Shown here piece by piece: positions 53,101 through 64,000 of a DNA stretch of 64,000 nt (positions are counted from its first letter, which is position 1; every line of letters starts with the position of its first letter). The notes beneath the pieces were generated by a model. It was not told the origin of the DNA. It saw only the letters and a list, made by a program, of their open reading frames with translations, and did no database searches. The stretch spans positions 167,041 to 231,040 of the forward strand of contig NZ_CAHJXQ010000004.1 in NCBI RefSeq assembly GCF_903645325.1. The letters run 5' to 3'. The position numbers and the translations under genes were made by a program. The DNA comes from Microbacterium tenebrionis (GTDB lineage Bacteria; Actinomycetota; Actinomycetes; Actinomycetales; Microbacteriaceae).

Positions 53101-56100
53101 GATCACCTCGGGCAGCGGCGGCGTGGGCAGCGTCGTCACCTACGACTTCTCCGCCACGAACACGGGCAACGTCACGCTCACGCAGGTCGCCCTGAGCGAC
53201 CCGTTGGCAGGACTGTCGGCCATCACGTACACCTGGCCGGGAACCGCGGGAACGCTCGCGCCCGGTCAGGTCGTGACGGGGCGCGCGACGTACACGATCA
53301 AGCAGAGCGATGTGGATGCCGGGGTCGTGACCAACACGGCGACGGCGACCGGGCGCACTCCCGGCGGTCAGACCGTGACCGGAAGCTCGCCGACCAACCG
53401 TGTCAACACGGCCGCGGCCGCCCCGGCGTCCACGACGACGAAGGCCGCCGCGGTCTCCGGCACCGGCCGCGTCGGCGATGTCATCACCTACACCGTGCGC
53501 ACGACCAACACGGGCAACGTCACGCTCACGGGCGTCTCCGTCTCCGATCCGCTGGCCGGTCTGTCCGCATTCACGTACTCGTGGCCCAGCACCGCGGGAA
53601 CACTCGCACCGGGCCAGACCGTCACGGCCGTCGCGACCTACACGATCAAGCAGACCGACGTCGACGCGGGCGCGGTGCGCAACACGGCCGGCTCGACCGG
53701 GGTCTACGGCACGACACCCGTGACGAGCAGCTCCCCGCAGGTCGTGACGCCGACGGTCGCGGCGGCGCCGGCGATCGTGACGACCAAGAGCGGTGCGCTC
53801 CCCGGCGGCTCGGTGGGGCGCGCCGGCGACACCATCACCTGGACGATGACGCTGCGCAACAGCGGGAACGTCACGCTCACGGGAGTCGCCGTCAGCGACG
53901 CGCTGCCCGGCATCTCGCAGCCCGTCTACGGCCCCTGGCCCAGCGGCACCGCCGGTACGCTCGCACCGGGGCAGACCGTTGCGGCCACCGCGACGTCGGT
54001 GATCTCCCAGACCGATGTGAACTCGGGCGCAGTGAGCAACACGGCGACCGGCACCGGTCGTCCGCCCTCCGGCGACGCGGTCACGAGCTCGGCACCGGCC
54101 ACGGTGTCGCTGGCCTCGACACCCGACCTGACGATGGTCAAGACCGGCGCGGTCACCTCGGGCAGCGGCGGTGTCGGCAGCACGATCACGTACACGTTCC
54201 GCTCGACCAACACCGGCAACGTGACGCTGAGCGGTGTCGCGTTCGCCGACCCGCATGCGGGGCTCTCCGCCATCTCGAGCGTGTGGCCGGGGGCGGCCGG
54301 CACGCTGGAGCCGGGGCAGACCGTCACCGGTACGGCGACGTACACGATCCGGCAGTCCGACGTCGACGCGGGCGTCGTCAAGAACACCGCCTCGGTGAGC
54401 GGTACCCGCCGACCGGCGCGCCCATCACCAAGACGTCGAGCGAGGTCTCGGTCGCGACGGTGGCGGCACCGTCGATCACCACGACGAAGTCCGCGGCGGG
54501 AGCCGGGGAGGCGTAGGCGAGACGATCACGTACACCTTCCGTGCCACCAACAGCGGCAACGTCACGCTCACCGGCGTCGCCATCACAGACCCCTCGTCGG
54601 CCTCTCGGCCCTGAGCTACAGCTGGCCCGGCGCGAACGGCACGCTCGCTCCCGGCCAGAGCGTCACGGCGACCGCGACCTACACGCTCACTCAGCGCGAC
54701 GTGGATGCCGGTTCCGTGACGAACACGGCGACCGCCCGCGGCACCGGCGGCGGCACGACGGTGAGCGCCGGCTCCAGCGCTGTCGTGACCCCCACGGCGA
54801 CGAGCTCGCCCGCCATCACCGTGGGCAAGACGGGGACGCTGAACGGCAGTGGTGTCGCAGGCGACACCATCACCTACGCGTTCACCGTGCGCAACACCGG
54901 GAACGTGACCCTCACGGGCGTCGGGCTGACCGACCCGCTTCTCGGAGCGGACCCGATCGCGCTTTCGGGATGGCCGGGCGCGGCAGACACGCTGGCGCCG
55001 GGACAGAGTGTCACCGGCAGGGCGACCTACACGCTCACGCAGACGGACGTCGACGCCGGTTCGGTCATGAACACGGCGACCGCCGTGGGCACGCCGCCAC
55101 GGGGAGCGGCCGTGAGCGGCACGGGAAATTCCGCAGTGCCGATCGCCGCCGCGCCGTCGATCGTCGTGAACAAGACGGGTGCGCTGACCAGCGGCAACGG
55201 CGGTGTCGGCAGCACCATCACGTTCTCTTTCACGATCCGCAACTCGGGCAACGTGAGCCTGGCCGACATCGTCCTGACCGACACGCTGCCCGGTCTCCCC
55301 CGCCCGAGCCTGACCTGGCCGGGTGCGGCGGGATCGCTGGCGCCGGGCGAAACCGCGACGGGAACGGCTGCGTACACCGTGCGCCAGAGCGATGTCGACG
55401 CGGGAGCGGTGCCCAACACCGCATCCGTGAGCGGTCGCCCGCCTGCAGGCGCGCTCGTGTCGTCGTTATCCACGACGACGGTCCCGACGATCACTCCGTC
55501 GCCTGAACTCACGGTCACCAAGACCGCGAGCTCGACGACCGGCAACGTCGGCGACGTGATCGAATACACGATCCGGGTCGAGAACTCCGGCAACCAGACA
55601 CTCACCGGCGTCACCGTGCGCGACGCGCTGCCGGGGATGTCCGTCCTGGCAGTCACGTGGCCGGGCGCCGCGGGGACCCTGGCACCGGGGCAGGCCGCGA
55701 CCGCTCGTGGCACGTACGCCATCACGCAGGCCGATGTGAACGCGAGCACGATCCGGAACACCGCGACCGCTGAGGGACGAGCGCCCGGGGATGCTCCGGT
55801 CACGGCCAGCGCCACGAGAGACACCCCCACGGCCGCAGCCGCACCGCAGCTCGCGCTGAGCAAGAGCGCATCCCTCGCGTCGGGCGCCAGGGGCGTCGCC
55901 GGCGATGTCGTCACGTACACGTTCACGATCCGAAACGCCGGCAACGTCACCATGACCTCGGTCGGCGTGAGCGACCAGATGCCGGGTCTGTCCGACATCG
56001 CCTACTCGGCATGGCCGGGTGCGTCCGGCACGCTTCAGCCGGGGCAGAGCGTTGTCGCGACCGCGACGAAGACTCTGACCCAGGCGGACGTGGATGCCGG

Positions 56101-59100
56101 GTCCATCGTCAACACCGCCACTGCGAGCGGCACCCCGCCGAGCGGTCCGGCTGTCCAGCAGTCGGCGTCCGCCACGCTTCCGCTCGCGCCCAGTCCGTCA
56201 CTGACCCTCGCCAAGAGCGGCGGCTATACGAGCGGCTCCGGCGCCGTCGGCGCGTCATCACGTATCAGTTCACCGCGCGCAACACCGGCAACGTCACGCT
56301 GACGAACGTCTCGATCGCCGACCCGCACGACGGCCTGAGCGCGATCACGCCGTCGTGGCCCGGCACGCCGGGGACACTCCCTCCCGGCCAGGCCGTGACC
56401 GCGAGCGCGACATACACTCTGGTGCAGGCGGATGTCGACCGGGGCTCGGTCTCGAACCGGGCACGCGTGACGGCCACTCCGCCCACCGGCCCGCCGGTCG
56501 GTGCGAACTCGCCGGCGGTCGTGCTGCCGACTGCCGCCGCCGGCCCCGGGCTCGTCACGACGAAGTCCGCCTCGGTCAGCGGTACGGGCGCGGTGGGCGA
56601 CGTGATCTCGTACACGATCACGACGCGAAACTCGGGCAACGTGACCCTGAGCGGCGTCACGATCGACGATCCGCTTCCCGGCATCACTCCGCTGCAGTAC
56701 ACCTGGCCCGGCCCGGAGAACACGCTCGCCCCGGCGCAGACCGTGACGGCGACGACGTCCTACACGATCACCCAGGCCGATGTGGACGCCGGCAGCGTGA
56801 CGAACACCGCAACCGGGCAGGCGACGGCGCCCAACGGCGCATCGGTCGCGAGCCCGCCCGCGTCGGTCACGTCGCCGACGGTCGGAGCGGCGCCGCGGAT
56901 CCAGGTCGTGAAGACCGGCTCGCTCCCGGGCGGTGCGGAGGGCGTCGCCGGCGAGACCATCACCTGGACTCTGACGATCACCAACACCGGCAACGTGACC
57001 CTCACGGGAGTCGGCGCCACAGACTCGGCACCCGGCGTCAGCGCACTGATCTACGGTCCCTGGCCGGGCGGAACGGCCGGCACGCTCGCCCCGGGTGCTT
57101 CGGTCACGGCGACCGCCACCTCCGTGGTGCGGCAGAGCGATGTGAACGCCGGATCCGTCGCGAACACGGCGACGGCGACGGGAACTCCCGCACGCGGTCA
57201 GGCCGCGACTGCCATGGGATCGGCCACGGTGCCGCTCGCAGCCGCCCCCGCCCTGACGATCGACAAGGCCGGCGCGTACACGAACGGCACCGGCGCTGTC
57301 GGCGACACCATCACGTACACGTACACGGTGCGCAACACCGGCAACGTGACCCTGACCGGCATCACGATCGCCGACCCTCACAACGGGCTGTCGGCCATCA
57401 GTTACGGCGCATGGCCGGGCGGCACGGCCGGAACCCTCGATCCGACGCAGACGGTGACCGCGACCGCGACGTATGTCGTGCGTCAGAGCGATGTGAACGC
57501 AGGCAGCATCAGCGACACCGCCACCGTGTCCGGGCGGCCCCCGGCGGGCGCTGCGGTGAATGCGACCTCGCAGACGGTCGTGCTCCCGACGGCGGACGCG
57601 GCTCCTGCGATCGAGACGAACAAGACCTCGTCCGTCTCGGGCACCGGTGCCGTCGGCGACCTGGTGACCTACACCATCACGGCGCGCAACACCGGCAACG
57701 TCACGCTCACCGGCGTCACGATCTCGGACCCGCTCCCCGGGCTCAACGCGCCGGTCTACGGACAGTGGCCGGGCCCCGCCCGCACGCTGCAGCCGGGTCA
57801 GACCGTCACGGCCACCGCGACGTACCGCATCACTCAGGCCGACCTCGATGCCGGCAGCATCACCAACACGGCGACGGCGACCGGCAAGCCGCCGACCGGC
57901 GCCGACGTGAGCGACCCCGATTCGATCACGACGCCGGTCGCACCGCAGACCCCCGCGTACACGCTCACCAAGACCGGGGCGCTCGCGCCTGGAACGACCG
58001 GGCATGAAGGCGACACCGTCAACTTCTCCTTCACCGTGCGCAACACCGGCAACGTCACTCTCAACGCGGTGAGGCTGAGCGATCAGCTCGATGGCATCTC
58101 GCAGCTGGCGTACGTCTGGCCCGGTGCCGAGGGCAGGCTGGTGCCCGGTCAGACCATGACCGCGACGGCGACCTACGCGCTCACCCAGGCGGATGTGGAT
58201 GCCGGAGTCGTCACGAACACGGTGAACGGCACGGCGACGCCTCCCACCGGCGCCGCCGTGACACGCACGGCGGAAGTCGACGTCTCGATCGCCGGCGCAC
58301 CCTCGATGACGCTCGAGAAGACGGGCACCGTGCTCGGTGCGGGTGAAGCCGGCGACACCATCCGCTTCGGGTTCACGATCGTGAACACCGGAAACGTCAC
58401 GATCGACGCGATCGCCCTCACCGACAGCATCCCCGGCGTCTCGCCCGATGTCACCTGGCCGGGAGCCGAGGGCGTCCTCTCGCCGGGTCAGCAGGCGACT
58501 GCGACTGCCGACTACGAGATCACGCAGGACGACGTCGACGCCGGCAGCGTCGTCAACAGCGCAGCGGCTGAGGGGCGATCGCGGGCCGATCAGCCTGTGA
58601 GAGCGGCCGACGAGGTCACGGTGTCGACCGGAACGCAGCGAGCCGAGCTCACCCTCGAGAAGTCCGCGTCGCCCACGACGGGCGTCGCCGTCGGGGATGT
58701 CGTGACGTTCACCTTCGATGTGACGAACTCCGGCAACGTGACGATCGACTCGATCGCCCTGGCCGACGAGCTCCCCGGGCTGTCCTCCATCACGTTCGGT
58801 CCCTGGCCGAGCGCGACCGGAACCCTCGCACCTCGTGACACCGTGACCGCGACCGCGACCTACACCGTCACGCAGGCCGACGTCGACGCCGGCGGTTTCT
58901 CGAACAGTGCCACCCTCACCGGTGAGAGTCGTGGCGGCGTGGATGTATCCGACACCTCTGCCGTCGACATCGCGACGGTGGAGGCCGCGCCCGCCATCAC
59001 TCTCACGAAGACGACCGGCGCCGACGCGGTGAAGCGCGGCGACACGATCGAGTACGCCTTCAGGGCGACGAACTCGGGCAACACGACCCTGACCGGCGTG

Positions 59101-62100
59101 AGCATCGCGGATGAACTCGACGGTGTGTCCGCGATCGACTACGGCTCCTGGCCGAGCGGCGAGGCCGGTGTGCTGGCGCCCGGGCAGTCCGTCACGGCTA
59201 CGGCGCAGTACGTCGTGACGCAGGCGGATGTCGACGCCGGGGTCGTCACGAACCGGGCGACCGCGAGCGGCGCACCGCCCACCGGCCCGGCGGTGACGGG
59301 GTCCGACAGCATCGACACGGCCGCCGCGCCCTCCGCGCCCGCCCTCCTGGTCGAGAAGTCCGGCGCCCTCGCGGCCGGATCCACCGGGCGTGCCGGAGAC
59401 ACCGTCGAGTACGGGTTCGTGATCCAGAACACCGGCGATGTCACCATCTCGAATGTCGTGCTCGGCGACCCGCTCCCCGGTATCAGCACCATCCAGATCA
59501 CCTGGCCGCAGGCCGAGGGCGTGCTCGCCCCCGGACAGCGCGCCACGGGCACGGCGACGTACGCGCTGACGCAGAACGACGTGGACGCGGGGGCGGTCGT
59601 CAACACCGCGACGGTGACCGCAACGCCCTCGCGCGGGTCTGAGCTGACCCGGCAGGCCAGCGAGACGGTCGCGATCGCACCCGGAGCCGGACTCTCGGCG
59701 GTCAAGAGCGGGGCGCTGCTCGGCGACGGCATCGGCGAGGTCGGCGACGTGATCCAGTACGCGGTCCGTGCGACGAACACCGGAAACGTCACGATCACGG
59801 GCGGCCAGCTGATCGACCCGATGCCGGGTCTGTACGACGTCTCGATCACGTGGCCGGGGGCCGACGGACGGCTCGACGTGGGGCAATCCGTGACCGGCCA
59901 GGGCAAGCACCGGATCACCCAGGCCGACGTCGATCGCGGCTACGTCGAGAACACCGCCACGGTGGGCGGCCAGACGCCCCAGGGGCAGATTGTCAAGACC
60001 GACACGAACACCGTCCGCATCAGCACGGTCCAGCACGCACCGGCGATCGCCGTGGCCAAGTCCGGCACCGCGAGCGGTACCGGCGCGGTCGGCGACACGA
60101 TCGAGTACTCCTTCGAGATCATCAACTCCGGCAACGTGACACTCACCGGGGTCACGCTGTCGGACCCGCTGCCCGGCGTCGAGCTGTCGTCCATCGCCTG
60201 GCCTGCAGCAGACGCGCCAGGGCGACTGGAGCCGGGACAGAAGGCGACCGCGACGGGTGTGCTCGAGATCACTCAGGAGCACCTGGATGCCGGACGCGTC
60301 ATCAACACGGCCACGGCGACCGGCACACCGCCCGCGGGGGCCGATGTCTCGGGCGCTTCGCCCGAGAACGTGGTCACCACGGCCGCTGGCCGCCCGGCGC
60401 TGACCGTGACCAACAGCGGCGCCCTCGCGCCAGGCGCCGCCGGTCGTGCCGGTGACGTCGTCACCTGGACGTACGTGCTGACGAACTCCGGGAACGTGAC
60501 GCTGAGCGGGGTCGCGCTGAGCGATGCCGTCGCCGGCATCAGCGATCCCGCGTACACGTGGACGACTCCGGTCGGCGTCCTCGCCCCGGGAGACTCGGTC
60601 ACGGCGACCGCGACCTACGCACTGACCCAGGCCGACGTGGACGCCGGATCGGTGTCGAGCCTCGTGACCGGTTCCGGAAAGCCCGCGGTGGGCGATCGGG
60701 TGTCATCGACGGCCCCGGCCACCCTTGCCGTCGCGCCGGACCCCGCGCTCGTCCTGACGAAGACCGCCCGGCCGGCGCCTGCGCCGAGCGTCGGCGACAC
60801 CATCACGTACGACTTCACGATCGACAACCCCGGCAACGTCACCATCTCGGTCGTGAGGCTGATGGACGAGCTGACCGGTCTCAGCGACCCGGTGTTCGCG
60901 TGGCCGGGTGCCCCGCGCATCCTCGCGCCGGGACAGCAGGCCACCGCCACGGCCACCTACGTCGTCACGCAGGCGGACGTCGATCGCGGTGGCGTGGTCA
61001 ACTCGGCCACTGCCGTGGGCGCGGCGCCCGGTGGAGTCCCCGTGGAGTCCGCCGAGGTCGAGATCACCACGGCGACCGTTGCAGCCGCTCCCGCCATCAC
61101 CACCCGCAAGTCGACGGTGGGCGAGACCGAGGGACGCGTGGGCGACCGCGTGACCTACCTCATCGAGGTCGAGAACACCGGCAACGTCACGCTGCACGAC
61201 GTGCAGGTCGCCGACCCGCTTCCGGGTCTCTCCTCGCTGTCGCTGGTGTGGCCGGACGAGGAGGGCGTGATCGCGCCCGGCGAGATTGTCACCGCCCAGG
61301 CCACCTACCAGATCACGCAGACCGACGTCGACCGCGGGACGATCGCCAACACCGCAACGGGAACCGGAACGCCGCCGACCGGGCCCGCCGTGTCGGACGA
61401 CGACGAGCACACGCTGACGACGGCGGCCGCCGCCGCCGATGCCACGGTCGTCAAGGACGGCAGGCTCGCCGCTGGGGCCACAGGTGCGGTCGGCGACGAG
61501 GTGCAGTACTCGTTCACGATCCGCAACACCGGGAACGTCACGCTGAACGCGGTCGCCCTCGACGACACGCTCGCCGGCATCTCCGAGATCACGTACACGT
61601 GGCCGGGCGTGGCCGGGGTGCTCGCACCAGGACAGGCTGCGACCGCGACCGCGCGCTACGCGCTGACGCAGGTGGACATCGACCACGGATTCGTGGACAA
61701 CTCCGTGACGCTCGACGCGGCGCCGACCCGCGGCGACCCGATCCAGCGCACGAGCTCGAAGCGAGTGGACATCCCGCGTGTGCCTGGTCTGGTTGCGGTG
61801 AAGTCCGGTGAGCTGATCGATGGGGGGATCGGTCAGGTCGGTGATGTGATCCGGTATCGGGTGACGGCGACCAATACGGGCAATGTGACGCTGACCGGTG
61901 GTGCGCTCGTCGACCCGATGGAGGGTCTGGAGAACGTTTCGATCGATTGGCCGGATCCCGATGCCGAGGGTGTGCTCGAGGTCGGGCAGTCGGTCACCGG
62001 TATCGGGACGTATGCGTTGCGTCAGTCGGACATCGATCGCGGGTACGTCGAGAACACTGCGCACGTGGCTACCGAGTCGCCGGACGGCCAGGAGGTCCGC

Positions 62101-64000
62101 GCCGACACCAACACGGTCCGCATTTCGACAGTGCAAGCCGCGGGAGCGCTCGCAGTCACGAAGTCCGGCGTGATGAACGGAGACGGCGGTGTGGGATCGC
62201 GCGTCGACTATACGTTCCGCGTCACGAACACCGGAAACGTCACGGTCAGCGAGATCGCGCTGAACGATCGGATGCCCGGTCTGAGCGAGCCGGAGATCAC
62301 CTGGCCGGGCACGGCCGAACAGCTCGCCCCCGGCGACACGGCGATCGCGACCGCGACGTACACCGTCACCCAGGCAGACGTGGATGCCGGGTCGATCGTG
62401 AACGCCGCGAACGCGACCGGCGACTCGCGCGGCGGCGCCGTGACGAGCCCGCAGGCGCCGGCCACCGTCTCCACCCAGAACATCCGCGCATCGATCGATG
62501 TCACGAAGACCGGTGCTCTCGAAGACGGCGCGACCGGCGCCGCCGGTGACCGCGTGGTGTGGAGCTACACGCTGGAGAACACCAGCAACGTGACGCTGAC
62601 GGGCGTCACGCTGACCGACGAGCTCTCGGGCGAGGGGATCGAGTACGTCTGGCCCGACGCATCGCGACCCGGTGTGCTGCTGCCCGGCGAGACCGTCACT
62701 GCGACCGCGACGTACACGCTGACGCAGGCCGATGTCGACCGCGGCTCGGTGGGCAGCGCGGTCGACGGAGCCGCCGCGCCGCCGCGGGGATCGAACGTCA
62801 CCGATTCCGCGAATGCCTCTGTGCTTCTCGAGGCGCGTCCGGGGATCCGTGGGGTCAAGACGGGCACCGTGAACGGCGAGGGCGCCGTCGGTGACACGAT
62901 CGACTACGCGTTCGAGGTCGAGAACACCGGCAATGTCACCCTCACGCTCGTCGATCTCAAGGACGCGCTGGCAGGCGTCAGCGATCCCGTCTTCGCGTGG
63001 CCCGGGGAACCCGGTATTCTCGCGCCCGGTCAGAGCGTGACGGCGACAGCCGACTACACGATCACGCAGGCGGATGTCGACCGGGGGACGGTCACCAACA
63101 TCGCCACGGCGCGGGGCAAGCCCCCCGTCGGAGACATCATCACCTCGAGCACGGACTCCGTCGAGTCGACGGTCGTCGCCGCCGAGCCCGCTCTCGACGT
63201 GCGGAAGTCCGCGGCCGTGGACGGCGACGGCGCCGTCGGAGACCGCATCGACTACGTCTTCGAGATCGAGAACACCGGCAACGTCACGCTGACCGGCCTC
63301 GTGCTGGACGACCCGCTTGCCGGGCTCTCGACGCCCGTGATCCAGTGGCCCGCAGACCCGGGCGTGCTCGCCCCCGGCCAGACCGCCACCGCCACGGCCC
63401 AGTACTCCATCTCCCAGACGGACGTGGATGCCGGCGACGTCATCAACACGGCGTCGGCCTCCGGGCACTCGCGCGCCGGCGAAGTGAGGGACGACTCGGA
63501 GACGGTCACCACGCCGACCGAGCCGAGCGCGCCCGCGATCGCGGTGGCGAAGCACGGTGAACTGGAGCCGGGCGGTACCGGTGAGGTGGGCGAGATCGTC
63601 ACCTATGAGTTCGTCATCGCCAACGACGGCAACCAGACCCTGACCGGTATCGAACTCGACGACCGCATGGTGGGGCTCAGCGATATCGAGTACATCTGGC
63701 CTGGCGCCGACGGGGTGCTCGCACCCGGTGGTTCCGCGTCCGCCGTCGCGACCTATGCTCTGACGCAGCAGGACATCGATGCCGGCGCTGTCGCGAACGT
63801 CGTGATCGCCACAGGAACCGCACCGGGCGGCGGAGACGTCGCATCCGAGCCGACGCCTGAGACCGTCGAGGTTCCGCGTGTGCCTGGTCTGGTTGCGGTG
63901 AAGTCCGGTGAGCTGATCGATGGGGGGATCGGTCAGGTCGGTGATGTGATCCGGTATCGGGTGACGGCGACCAATACGGGCAATGTGACGCTGACCGGTG
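50129..64000 (+). CDS. Giant secreted repeat protein (DUF11/DUF7507-type), 3' end outside window, with four apparent single-base frameshifts
   Basis: The protein starts with a basic Sec signal peptide (RRRRWRSLIAMTTAATLAVV, cleavage near AEAAVVQW). A ~400-residue head follows (STNTNNVNDNFTMANVNAVT, GWSVTVIYDYGTYIPGN), then a DUF11-like unit with paired cysteines. About 36 tandem copies of a ~116-residue Ig-like domain follow: K(T/S)GAL...G..GD.ITYTF...NTGNVTL(T)GV...DPL.GLS...YSWPG..GTLAPGQ..TATATYT(L)TQ.DVDAGSV.NTA...G..P. The frame is open to the window end, giving over 4600 codons. Single bases seem to be missing near 54405, 54506, 54592 and 56251. The first three together restore frame, and the fourth moves the frame from phase 2 to phase 1, which then stays open to 64000. 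It is likely a surface-exposed adhesin-like stalk. No C-terminal anchor is visible. Confidence 0.85.
61774..61900 (+). repeat. 127-bp perfect repeat inside the array, copy 1
   Basis: This is identical to 63874-64000, exactly 2100 bp (700 codons, six units) away. It uses more A/T-ending codons (GGTGATGTGATCCGGTATCG) than neighbouring units. The second copy is cut by the window end, so the identity may extend further. Confidence 0.9.
63874..64000 (+). repeat. 127-bp perfect repeat inside the array, copy 2 (runs to window end)
   Basis: This is the exact counterpart of 61774-61900. It indicates a recent six-unit duplication or gene conversion within the giant gene. Confidence 0.9.

Larger units (their letters stand above)
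51660..64000 (+). repeat. Tandem array of ~350-bp domain-coding repeats (about 36 units)
   Basis: Units begin about every 349 bp, for example near 51670, 52021, 52379, 52733 and 53080, and continue to 63540 and 63890. Each encodes one Ig-like domain with a conserved WPG turn and a TQADVDAG motif. Divergence is high in codons but low in protein motifs, typical of an old array under selection. Confidence 0.85.

Noticed and set aside
56224..60282. A 1352-codon open frame on the minus strand
   Set aside because: It is the antisense shadow of the repeat-protein gene. Its sequence is Arg/Gly-rich with no domain, and the + strand frame encodes clear Ig-like repeats.

Overview
This window looks like a chromosomal segment of a high-GC actinobacterium, most likely Microbacterium or a close relative in Microbacteriaceae. 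The support is the GC and codon bias, frequent GTG starts and ATGA/GTGA gene overlaps, a CmtR-type sensor, PHO-box and DtxR-box style sites, and family-typical genes (hrpB, flotillin, DUF11/DUF7507-type repeat protein). Genus is an inference from protein style, not from a search.

Layout. (1) 1-7.5 kb is host core: the end of an unknown gene, tRNA-Arg(ACG), L-serine dehydratase with a palindromic repeat inserted in frame, a TetR/permease deletion scar, hrpB, a frameshifted flotillin gene and a MarR regulator. (2) 7588-38579 is a 31 kb mobile island made of two abutting elements with related ends (here called E2a and E2b) plus an intact Tn7-like transposon. The Tn7-like element (7596-15100, tnsA-tnsB-tnsC-tniQ plus four cargo genes) is flanked by a 5-bp CCGAT duplication. 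It sits 8 bp inside the left tip of E2a. E2a (about 3.4 kb once the Tn7-like insert is removed) carries cadmium/metal genes: a YraQ-type permease, cadD, a CmtR-like regulator and lspA. It is flanked by TGTCC on both sides. E2b (18490-38579, 20.1 kb) starts directly after that TGTCC and carries sigma/anti-sigma genes, a dead IS3 element, two arsR-arsC fusion genes, pstSCAB with a coupled winged-helix regulator, an arsR/MFS pair divergent from an ArsO-like flavoprotein, an IS5-type element, arsC-trxB-trxA-acr3, a third arsC, and a SulP transporter with a MerR regulator. (3) 38.6-50 kb is host again: a cyclic-nucleotide-domain thioredoxin-reductase homologue with an internal deletion, isocitrate lyase, a secreted lysozyme-like protein, a VOC protein, LysR, an FUSC protein and a DtxR-box-controlled iron-siderophore ABC system. 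(4) 50.1 kb to the end is one giant secreted repeat protein with about 36 copies of a ~116-residue domain. It continues past the window.

How the parts work together. In E2b, arsenate enters the cell as a phosphate mimic, is reduced by the LMW-phosphatase-type ArsC enzymes using thiols or the TrxA/TrxB pair, and leaves through ACR3. Pst would keep phosphate uptake selective. Similar ArsR-operator-like sequences lie in front of both divergent ars promoters. In E2a, CmtR would control cadD and the permease.

The most unusual signal is the nesting. A complete TnsABC-TniQ transposon has landed in the terminal transposase-binding region of a second family whose ends are also TGT...ACA with 20-bp-spaced sites and a 5-bp duplication. 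I see no transposase in that second family. This lets the insertion be read to the base against the uninterrupted sister end at 18490.
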